Source of the DNA: Deltaproteobacteria bacterium
GTDB lineage: Bacteria > Myxococcota > Myxococcia > Myxococcales > Myxococcaceae
DNA: 10,963 nt
Assembly: GCA_016875515.1 (NCBI GenBank)
Contig: VGRA01000048.1
Coordinates: forward strand, 1 to 10,963
Reading direction: 5' to 3'
Below, in pieces: positions 1-6,731 of the stretch. The notes beneath the pieces were generated by a model, which worked only from the letters and a program-made list of their open reading frames with translations, did not search any database and had not been told where the DNA came from. Every line of letters starts with the position of its first letter. Positions within the stretch are counted from its first letter, which is position 1. A program made the position numbers and the translations under genes.

Positions 1-1
1 G

Positions 2-190
2 TACCCGGAGTGCCGCTTTGTGGCATGGGACCGGCCGCTCGCGGAGGCCTGCCCGCAGTGCCAATCCCCGTACCTGTTGCAGAAGTTCAGCAAGCGGGAC
101 GGGCCCTGGGTGGGGTGCCCCAACAAGGCGTGCGGCTACCGGCGATCCGTGGACGGAGGGGCCGGGGAGTCCGCGGCGGCGCAGGGGTAG
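2..190 (+). CDS. topA: DNA topoisomerase I, C-terminal end (partial)
   Basis: This open frame enters from the left edge and stops at TAG 188-190, giving the last 62 residues of a longer protein. The visible part is a zinc-ribbon tail. It has a Cys in YPEC, a CPQC pair, the stretch YLLQKFSKRDGPW, and a closing pair in GCPNKACGYRR. This pattern is typical of the C-terminal zinc-binding repeats of bacterial type IA topoisomerase I, which relaxes negative supercoils and uses these repeats to bind single-stranded DNA. The catalytic part lies outside the window. The position upstream of trmFO, xerC and hslV on the same strand matches the usual topA neighbourhood. The family call is firm; the zinc ligands are read by eye. 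Confidence 0.88.
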   Translation, partial: YPECRFVAWDRPLAEACPQCQSPYLLQKFSKRDGPWVGCPNKACGYRRSVDGGAGESAAAQG

Positions 191-216
191 TCCGGCCGGG
201 CGGCGTGTCGGCGTTG

Positions 217-246
217 TTGACAGTGTCGAGCGGGGGGTCTTAAAAC
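217..246 (+). promoter_or_regulatory. Sigma70-type promoter for aglRQS
   Basis: A perfect -35 hexamer TTGACA (217-222) is followed 17 bp later by TTAAAA (240-245), or 18 bp later by TAAAAC (241-246), either of which can serve as the -10. It lies 27 bp after the topA stop and about 60 bp before the aglR ATG, in a locally AT-richer patch. This suggests aglRQS is transcribed independently of topA, with a leader of about 55 nt. No transcript evidence is available here. Confidence 0.6.
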
Positions 247-254
247 CGCTCGAC
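225..254. repeat. Perfect 9-bp inverted repeat over the aglRQS promoter
   Basis: GTCGAGCGG (225-233) is matched exactly in reverse complement by CCGCTCGAC (246-254), with a 12-bp centre that contains the putative -10 box. No T-run follows the right arm (CATTTAAAGCG), so it is a poor intrinsic terminator for topA. If transcription starts near 252, the left arm would not be in the mRNA. That favours a protein-binding operator over an attenuator. A weak topA terminator remains possible. Confidence 0.55.
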
Positions 255-307
255 CATTTAAAGCGTTTCCCCTTTGCGGGAACACACTCGTCTCTTCCAG
301 GGATGCC

Positions 308-1039
308 ATGACTCTTCCGGTCGTCGAACTCGTCAACACGGTGGCCAGCGGGTTCACCCCCAAGGACTTCATCGCCGAGCTGTACCACCAGTCGGGGATC
401 CCGTTCGTCCTGGTGATCTTCAACACGCTGGTGCTGGCGTTCGCGTTGGCGCTCGCGCTCTGGCGCTTGTGGATGATGACCTTCGTCTACAACTTGAGCG
501 AGGAGAACTTCTACGACCAGGTGAAGAAGCTGGTGATCTCCGGCAACATCGAGCGGGCCATCAAGCTGTGCGGGTCCGTGCCGAAGTCACCGCTGGCCAG
601 CGTGCTGCGCGCGGGGCTGAACCGGGCCAACAAGGGCGAGATGGAGATCACCATGGCCCTGGAAGAGTCCGCCCTGGAGCAGTCCCCCAAGTGGTCCAAG
701 TACGTGCAGTCGCTCTTCTCCATCGCCAACATCGCCACCCTCGTCGGCCTGGTGAGCACGGTGTTGGACCTCATCGCGGTGTTCAAGGGCCTCGGCAACC
801 TGCCCGCCGAGCAGAAGGCGGCGGTGCTCTCCGCCGGTATCTCGGGCGCCATGGTGAACACGGCGTTCGGGCTGGGCATTGCCGTGATCTGCATCTTCTT
901 CCACCTGGTGCTGGGCCAGATCTCCAAGATCCGGATCGAGCACCTGGAGATGTACCAGACCAAGCTTCAGATCCTGCTGAAGCAGCGGGCGGCCGGCGAG
1001 TTCGGCCCGGGCGGCGTGGTGGAAGAGGCCCGCGCGTAA
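308..1039 (+). CDS. aglR: Gliding motor channel subunit AglR (MotA/TolQ/ExbB family)
   Basis: This 243-residue inner-membrane protein is the proton-channel core subunit. Membrane segments are visible at about residues 31-57, 136-160 and 179-203. The last two carry the family signatures: a Gly/Thr-rich helix (TLVGLVSTV) and a second helix with GISGAMVNTAFGLGIA, similar to the pore helices of TolQ and ExbB. A charged cytoplasmic region lies between helices 1 and 2. In Myxococcus, AglR pairs with AglQ and AglS to power gliding by proton flow across the membrane. The ATG at 308 is preceded by AGGGA at 299-303. The next gene starts 27 bp after the stop, which fits one operon. The family call is firm. 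The symbol rests on the three-gene arrangement and on the partner AglQ; a paralogous Tol/Exb set is the alternative. Confidence 0.8.
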   Translation: MTLPVVELVNTVASGFTPKDFIAELYHQSGIPFVLVIFNTLVLAFALALALWRLWMMTFVYNLSEENFYDQVKKLVISGNIERAIKLCGSVPKSPLASVLRAGLNRANKGEMEITMALEESALEQSPKWSKYVQSLFSIANIATLVGLVSTVLDLIAVFKGLGNLPAEQKAAVLSAGISGAMVNTAFGLGIAVICIFFHLVLGQISKIRIEHLEMYQTKLQILLKQRAAGEFGPGGVVEEARA

Positions 1040-1066
1040 CGCGGACGGACCGGACGGGGAACGCAC

Positions 1067-1603
1067 GTGGCCTTCTACGCGCCCAAGCGGCAGACCAAGG
1101 TCGTCGAGCCGGAGGAAGGCGGGGAACTGAACATCGTTCCCTACCTCGACATCCTGATGAACCTCGTGATCTTCATGATCGCGTCGCTCACGGGGCTCGT
1201 GTCGTACTCCGTGCTGAACGTGGCGGCCCCGTCTGCCGGTGGCGGCGGTGGAGGGGCGGATGACTCGCCCAAGCTGGTGCTCTCCGTGCTGGTAGGCAAG
1301 CAGGGCATCTACGTGACCAGCCAGTCCACCAAGCTGAAGTTCGACGGCGCTGGGGAGCTGGTGGAGAACACCGAGGGGACGCCCACCATCCCCGCGGCCG
1401 CGGACGGCAAGCACAACTTCGAGCAGCTCACGAAGGCCATGCTGAAGATCAAGGGCCAGTTCCCGGACAAGTCGGACATCATCGTCGTGGGGGAGGCAGA
1501 CCTTCCCTACGAGACCCTGATTGCCACCATGGACGCCGTCCGGGAGACGTCCGGGGCCCAGCGCAAGCTGCTCTTCCCTGACGTCGCGCTCGGCGCGCTC
1601 TGA
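1067..1603 (+). CDS. aglQ: Gliding motor subunit AglQ (TolR/ExbD family)
   Basis: This 178-residue protein has a short cytoplasmic head, one membrane helix (about 29-51), a glycine run (58-63) acting as a flexible linker, and a periplasmic domain. The motif NIVPYLDILMNLVIFMI places an aspartate at residue 28 at the start of the helix, the proton-carrying residue of the family. Asp28 is also the residue reported as essential in Myxococcus AglQ (the D28N mutant stalls gliding; recalled from the literature). The match supports the GTG at 1067 as the start, since that numbering depends on it. A GGGGA stretch lies 6 bp upstream. The gene lies between aglR and aglS and is expected to be co-translated with both. 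Confidence 0.8.
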   Translation: MAFYAPKRQTKVVEPEEGGELNIVPYLDILMNLVIFMIASLTGLVSYSVLNVAAPSAGGGGGGADDSPKLVLSVLVGKQGIYVTSQSTKLKFDGAGELVENTEGTPTIPAAADGKHNFEQLTKAMLKIKGQFPDKSDIIVVGEADLPYETLIATMDAVRETSGAQRKLLFPDVALGAL

Positions 1604-1612
1604 GGCACCTCC

Positions 1613-2194
1613 ATGGCCCTCGCACCTGCCAGGCCCGCGCCGCTCTCCGAGGACGATGTCGCCCGGATGAACCACCGCAAGCTCCGCGCCCGCAAGAAGC
1701 GCAAGGAGCGCGAGATGGCGGAGGAGATCAAGGAGCTCAACATCACCGCGATGATGGACATGATGACCATCATCCTGGTGTTCCTCCTGAAGTCCTTCGC
1801 CTCGTCCTCTGCGTCCATGACGGCCTCGGACGACGTGCACATGCCCGTCTCCTCCGCGCGGCTGACGCCCAAGGACACGGTGGCCATCACCATCACGCCG
1901 AAGAGCATCCTGGTGGGGTCCAAGAAGGTGCTGCAGCTGCAGGCAGACGGATCCGTCCCGCCGGACGCGTTTGATGCCGGCAAGATCGCCCCGCTCCACG
2001 CGGCGCTCTTCAAGGAAGTGGAGAAGCTCAAGTACATTGCGAAGCGCAACCCCAACGCGCCGTTCAGCGGTGAGCTCTCCGTGATTGGCGACAAGAAGGT
2101 CCCGTACGATCTGCTGCTGAAGGTGCTGTACACCGCGGGCCAAAACGAGCTGTCCAACTACCGGTTCGTGGTGATCTCCAGGGACGGCGGCTGA
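1613..2194 (+). CDS. aglS: Gliding motor subunit AglS (second TolR/ExbD-family protein)
   Basis: This 193-residue protein is the second ExbD/TolR-type subunit of the operon. It has an unusually long, basic cytoplasmic head (about 45 residues with the run RKLRARKKRKER), then one membrane helix from about residue 48 with Asp49 in TAMMDMMTIILVFLL, then a Ser-rich linker and a periplasmic domain to the end. The ATG at 1613 starts 9 bp after the aglQ stop, and TGAGG overlapping that stop may serve as the ribosome site. AglQ and AglS are clearly different sequences, so the channel probably carries two non-identical aspartate-bearing subunits around AglR. The family call is firm; the symbol comes from operon order. 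Confidence 0.78.
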   Translation: MALAPARPAPLSEDDVARMNHRKLRARKKRKEREMAEEIKELNITAMMDMMTIILVFLLKSFASSSASMTASDDVHMPVSSARLTPKDTVAITITPKSILVGSKKVLQLQADGSVPPDAFDAGKIAPLHAALFKEVEKLKYIAKRNPNAPFSGELSVIGDKKVPYDLLLKVLYTAGQNELSNYRFVVISRDGG

Positions 2195-2242
2195 CGGGCC
2201 GTTGCACGCCGCGGGGCCGCGCGCCGTCGCCGGGGAGCGGAC

Positions 2243-4909
2243 GTGGCACCTGAAGTCGTCCAGCAGCAACCGCCGGAAGGGCCCTGGCACGCGCTCCGCT
2301 TCTAGGAGGCCGTCGCAGCGGCCGCCTCGGACGCCGCCGCCGGGCTGACGCAGGCGGAGGTGCAGGCCCGGCTGCTGCGGCTTGGCCCCAATGCGCTGCC
2401 GGCGCCGCCCGCGTGCTCCCTCCTCCGCGTCTTCCTGGCGCAGTTCCAGTCCCCGCTCGTCTACCTGCTGGCGGGCGCAGCCGCGCTGTCTTTGGGGTTG
2501 GGCCACCTGGGGGACGCGGTGGTCATTTGGGTGGTGGTGGTGCTGAACGCCGCCGTTGGAACGCTCCAGGAAGGGCGCGCGGAGCGGGCGTTGGAGGCGC
2601 TGCACGCCCACCTCAAGCAGCCCGTCCGGGTGGTGCGCGGCGGGGCCGAGGCGCTGGTGGACGCCGGCCAGCTGGTGCCCGGGGACGTGCTGCTCCAGGA
2701 GGCGGGCGAGGCGGTCCCGGCGGACGCCCGGCTGCTGAACGGGGGCCGCGGTGCACATGGCCGAGGCGGCGCTCACCGGGGAGTCGCTCCCGGTGGACAA
2801 GGGCACGCAGCCTACCGCCGCGTCACGCCCCTGCCAGAGCGCGCCAGCATGCTGTACGCCGGCACGCACGTGACAGTCGGCCGGGCGCGCGCGCTGGTGG
2901 TGGCCACAGGGGCCGCCACGGAGAGCGGCCGGGTGGCGCAGCTGGCGGAGGCGGCCGAGCCGCCGAAGACGCCGCTCGAGCGCCGCATCCAGGGCTTTGG
3001 CCGGGCGGTCATCTGGGCCGCGGGTGCCATGTTTGCCGGGGTCACCGCGCTGGGGCTCTTGCGCGGCCTGCCGTTGGGGGAGATTGCGCTGGTGGGGGTC
3101 AGCCAGGTGGTCTCCATGGTGCCCGAGGGGCTTCCCGTGGCCGTCACCGTGGCGCTCGCCATGGGCGTGCAGCGCATGGCGGCGCGCCGCGCGGTGGTGC
3201 GCCGGCTGTCTGCCGTTGAGACTTTGGGGGCCACCACCGTCATCTGTACGGACAAGGCGGGGACGCTCACCCGCAACGAGCTCAGCTGCGTGGCGGTGGC
3301 CCTGCTGGACGGGCGCACCGTGCGCATGGCCCCTCCCGGCCACCCGGGGCAGGTCTTCACCGGGGAGGGGCAGCCACACGCCGCGGAACGTGGCGTGGCC
3401 CTGCGCTCCCTGTGCGAGGCGGTGGCACCGCGCGGCGACGCCCTGCTCCACGACGGGGCTGGTGGCCCGGAAGGGATGGGGGACCCCACGGAGCTTGCGC
3501 CGCTGCACCTCGCCGAGCGCGCCGGGGTAGACGTCGTGGCCTCCCAGGCGCATTCGCCGAGCACGGACGAGGTGCCGTTCGACGCCGCCACGCGCCGGAT
3601 GATCACCGCGCACGGCAGCCGGGTGTTGCTGAAGGGGGCGCCCGAGACCGTTCTCTCCTTCTGCGCGCTGGACGACGCGGCAGCCGCCCGTTGGCGGGCG
3701 CGGGCCGAGGCGCTCGCCGACGAGGCGCTGCGCACCCCGGCCGTGGCGGAGTTGGAGCGGGACGCGCCGGTGCCGCTGGACCCTGCGGCGCTCACCGGCC
3801 GGATGCGGCTGCTCGGGCTGGTGGGGCAGATGAATCCCCCGCGGCCGGAGGTGAAGGACGCGGTGGCCCACGCCCGATCTGCCGGCATCCGCACCGTCAT
3901 GCTCACCGGGGACCACCGCGTGACGGGGGCGGCCGTTGCCCGCTCGCTTGGCATCCTTCGGGAGGGGGACGAGGTGGTGGACGGCCCGGAACTGGAGCAA
4001 CTGCCGGACGAGACGCTGGACGCGCACATCCGGCGCATCTCCGGCTGTGCCCGCGTCCACCCGGCGCAGAAGTTCCGGATCGTTTCCGCCTGGCAGCGCA
4101 AGGGGGCGGTGGTGGCCATGACCGGGGACGGCGTCAACGACGCCCCCGCCCTGGTCAAGGCAGACGTGGGCGTGGCCATGGGCCGCAGCGGCACGGCGGC
4201 CGCCCGCGAGGCCTCGCGCGTGGTGTTGACGAACTTCGCCACCCGGGTGGCGGCGGTGGAGGAGGGGCGGGTCGTCTACCGCAACATCCAGAAGCTGCTT
4301 TTGTACCTGCTCACCACCTCCGTGGCGGTGGTGATCGTCTTCGTGGCGGCGCTGGCGCTGGGGCACCCTCCGCCTCTGGCCGCGGTGCAGATCCTGTGGA
4401 TCAACCTGGTGACGGACGGGCTGATGACGGTGACGCTCATCCTCGAACCGGCGGAGGGGGACGAGCTGCAGCGGCGCCCCTTCCCGCGCGAGGCGCCGCT
4501 CGTCTCGAGGGCCATGCTGCAGCGGATGGCGCTGCTGGTGCCGGCTTTGGTGGCGGCGGTGCTCGGCTGGTACCTTGCCCGCGCGGGAACGGGCGTCCCG
4601 CATGCACAAGCCCGCACGGAGACCTTCACCGTGCTGACGCTCTGCCAGTGGTTCAACGCCCTCAACTGCCGCTCGGGGCACGTCAACACCGTGGGGCGGA
4701 GCGCGCTGCAGAACCCGTGGATCTTCGCCGGGGTGCTGGTGGGGATTGGGCTCCACGCCGCGGTCCTGTGGTGCCCACCGCTTGCTGCGGTGTTCCACAC
4801 CACCCCGCTGTCCTGGCCCGCGCTGCTGTCCCTCTCCGCGGTGGCCAGCGGCGTGCTCTGGGTCGAGGAACTGCGCAAGTGGGCCGTGCGCTCACAGCGT
4901 GGGGGCTGA
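2243..4909 (+). pseudogene. Decayed P2-type cation-transporting ATPase
   Basis: Read through its faults, this is a full-length P2 (Ca2+/H+/Na+-type) ATPase of 888 positions. From GTG 2243 (preceded by GGGGAG at 2232-2237) it opens with the N-terminal motif GPWHAL. Intact family marks are PEGLP in helix 4 (about 3121-3135), KGAPE, the hinge TGDGVNDAP (about 4121-4147) and NLVTDG in helix 6. Faults: TAG at 2303-2305; an extra G in the run 2741-2745 and a base lost near 2815-2822, which put the TGES loop out of frame; DKAGT for the phosphorylation motif DKTGT (3251-3265); NPPRPE for DPPRPE (3833); and two residues missing from the expected LTDDNFA at 4231/4232. An uninterrupted 849-codon frame from GTG 2360 exists but lacks the N-terminus and TGES. 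It should not transport ions. Some of the indels could be sequencing errors. Confidence 0.82.
2741..2822 (+). other. Compensating frameshift pair erasing the ATPase TGES loop
   Basis: Between these points the conserved reading lies in the frame starting at 2751 (VHMAEAALTGESLPVDKG), one base off the rest of the gene. Removing one G from the five at 2741-2745 gives LLNGAAVHMAE, and adding one base near 2819 returns the frame to VTPLPERASM. About 25 residues are therefore replaced in the long open frame, including the glutamate that drives dephosphorylation in P-type ATPases. Confidence 0.75.
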
Positions 4910-5272
4910 CGACCGGCCGGCCCTCTCCCGCTCCAGCAGCGCTTGGTCCGTAGCGCACCGGATGGCGAAGGGCAGGGCCTCCAGGCGCTCGCGCGGGATG
5001 GGCTCGCCGCAGTCCACGCACTCGCCGCAGTTCCCGGCGTCCATGCGCGCGAGCGCCGCGTCAATCAGCCGCAGCTCCGTGCGCTGGGACTCCATGAGGA
5101 TGGAGAGCGTGTAGTCGGCCAGCTACGCCTGCGCGGCCTCCTCGTACTCCGGGTCCCGCTCCTGCCCATGCAGCGCGCAGATCTCCCGCCGGGCCCCCAG
5201 GTGGGCGGTGAGGATGTCCCGGCGCCCGCGCTGCAGGAACTGGCGGATGGGGGAGAAATCTCGGCTGGCCAT
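4892..5272 (-). pseudogene. DksA/TraR-type zinc-finger protein, split by an amber codon
   Basis: Read leftward from ATG 5272 ([13 protein letters not shown]), the frame runs to TAG at 5123-5125 and continues without shift to TGA at 4892-4894. Together it makes about 126 positions, close to a short DksA-type protein. The first half is a charged helical region ([20 protein letters not shown]). The second half has the finger ECVDCGEPIPRERLEALPFAIRC. The amber sits in EEAAQA-stop-LADYTLS, where related proteins would be expected to have Glu, so GAG to TAG is the likely change. The fourth zinc ligand is also off: RCATD in place of RCxxC. The family binds RNA polymerase or acts in stress control. 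A 67-residue product could restart at ATG 5095. The 3' end overlaps the ATPase end by 18 bp, convergently. Confidence 0.7.
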
Positions 5273-5373
5273 GGGGCGGAAGGTGGAGGCGGGCCCGTGC
5301 GTTGCCACCCCTGCCGGCCCCGGGGCGAGTGCGCCCGTGCGGAGAGGGGGCAGGCGTGCTAGGGGCGCGCTGC

Positions 5374-6729
5374 ATGGGGCAAGCGAGGGACACGCTCACG
5401 GTGGTGGGAGGCGGGCTCGCCGGAAGCGAGTGCGCCTGGCAGTTGCTCCGGCTGGGGCACGCCGTCACGTTGCGCGAGATGAAGCCCGTCCGGCGCAGCC
5501 CCGCGCACCAGACGGACCGCCTGGCGGAGCTGGTGTGCTCCAACAGCTTCCGCAGCGACAACCCGGAGTTGGCCGTGGGGCTGCTCCACGAGGAGCTGCG
5601 GCGGGCGGGCAGCCTCATCCTGTCTGCGGCAGACGCCCACCGGGTGCCCGCCGGGGACGCGCTCGCGGTGGAGCGGGAGGGGTTCGCCGCCGAGGTGGAG
5701 GGGCGGCTTTCGGCGCAGCGTGGCTTTTCCCGCGTGGATGGCGAGGTGGAGGCGGTGCCGGAGGGGCTGGTGGTGCTGGCCACCGGGCCGCTCACCACCG
5801 AGAAGCTCACCACCGCGCTGGCCGGCCGGGTGGGAGAGAAGCTGTATTTCTACGACGCCATCGCCCCCATCGTCTCCGCGGACAGCATCGACCTGTCCAT
5901 CGCCTTCCGGCAGAGCCGCTACGGCAAGGGGGGCGGGGACGACTACCTGAACCTCCCGTTGAACCGGGAGGAGTACCTGGCCTTCGTGAAGGCGCTGCGC
6001 GAGGGGGAGAAGGTGACGCCCCACGCCTTCGAGGAGCCGCGTTACTTCGACGGGTGCCTCCCCGTGGAGGTGATGGCGGAGCGCGGGGACGAGGTGCTGT
6101 CCCACGGCCCCATGAAGCCGGTGGGGCTGAAAGATCCGCGCACCGGGCAGCAGCCGTGGGCCGTGGTGCAGCTGCGCATGGAGGACCGGGCCGGCACCGC
6201 ATGGAACCTGGTGGGGTTCCAGACGCGCCTGACGTGGCCGGAGCAGCGCCGCATCTTCCGCACGCTCCCCGGGCTGAAGGACGCGGAGTTCCTCCGCATG
6301 GGGCAGATCCACCGCAACACCTTCATTGATTCACCCCGCCTGCTGGCGGCAGACCTCTCGCTCAAGGTGGAGCCGCGGCTGTTCTTCGCCGGGCAGATCA
6401 CCGGCGTGGAGGGCTACGTGGAGTCCACCGCGTGCGGGCTGCTCGCCGCGCTGGCCGTGCACGCGCGGGTGACGGATCAGCCCTTCGTGCCCCCGCCTGC
6501 CACCACCGCGCTCGGGGCGCTCTACAGGCACGTCACCGGCGAGGCCCACCCGGACGGCCACCCGCACCAGCCCACCAACGTCACCCATGGCCTCTTCCCG
6601 CCGCTGGACGGGCGCATGAAGAAGTCAGACAAGCGCGCGGCGCACCTGGCCCGCGCGCGCGCGGCGCTGCCTGCCTGGCTCTCCTCGCTGCCCCTCCCCG
6701 TTTCCGCTGCAGCCCCGCAGGAGCCTTGA
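5374..6729 (+). CDS. trmFO: TrmFO, folate-dependent tRNA (uracil-54-C5)-methyltransferase
   Basis: This 451-residue cytoplasmic flavoprotein makes m5U54 (ribothymidine) in the T-loop of tRNA, using methylenetetrahydrofolate and FADH2. The N-terminus has the FAD-binding motif [10 protein letters not shown] (residues 10-19). Conserved stretches follow: [15 protein letters not shown] with Cys55, [17 protein letters not shown], and [11 protein letters not shown] with Cys228. The two cysteines match the pair used by Bacillus TrmFO (53 and 226). The C-terminal half has [12 protein letters not shown], the second FAD contact. The ATG at 5374 is chosen because the family motif begins right after it and AGGGGCG lies just upstream (5361-5367); the frame is open back to 5302 but that stretch is not family-like. 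The lipoprotein gene follows after 2 bp. Confidence 0.95.
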   Translation: MGQARDTLTVVGGGLAGSECAWQLLRLGHAVTLREMKPVRRSPAHQTDRLAELVCSNSFRSDNPELAVGLLHEELRRAGSLILSAADAHRVPAGDALAVEREGFAAEVEGRLSAQRGFSRVDGEVEAVPEGLVVLATGPLTTEKLTTALAGRVGEKLYFYDAIAPIVSADSIDLSIAFRQSRYGKGGGDDYLNLPLNREEYLAFVKALREGEKVTPHAFEEPRYFDGCLPVEVMAERGDEVLSHGPMKPVGLKDPRTGQQPWAVVQLRMEDRAGTAWNLVGFQTRLTWPEQRRIFRTLPGLKDAEFLRMGQIHRNTFIDSPRLLAADLSLKVEPRLFFAGQITGVEGYVESTACGLLAALAVHARVTDQPFVPPPATTALGALYRHVTGEAHPDGHPHQPTNVTHGLFPPLDGRMKKSDKRAAHLARARAALPAWLSSLPLPVSAAAPQEP

Positions 6730-6731
6730 CC

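Noticed and set aside
225..254. Inverted repeat as the topA intrinsic terminator
   Set aside because: The stem is good but there is no downstream T-run, and it overlaps a strong -35/-10 pair, so it was listed as an operator-like repeat instead.
587..4798. A 1403-codon open frame on the minus strand
   Set aside because: It is antisense to aglRQS and the ATPase, whose family motifs are clear. Its product is rich in Arg, His, Gly and Pro with no recognisable domain, as expected for a shadow frame in GC-rich DNA.
2360..4909. Intact 849-residue cation ATPase starting at GTG 2360
   Set aside because: The conserved N-terminus extends upstream to GTG 2243 through a TAG, and the frame lacks TGES and has DKAGT, so it is treated as a pseudogene.
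5359..6312. A 317-codon minus-strand frame opposite trmFO
   Set aside because: TrmFO motifs occupy the whole region on the plus strand. The opposite product is low-complexity and unlike any family I know.
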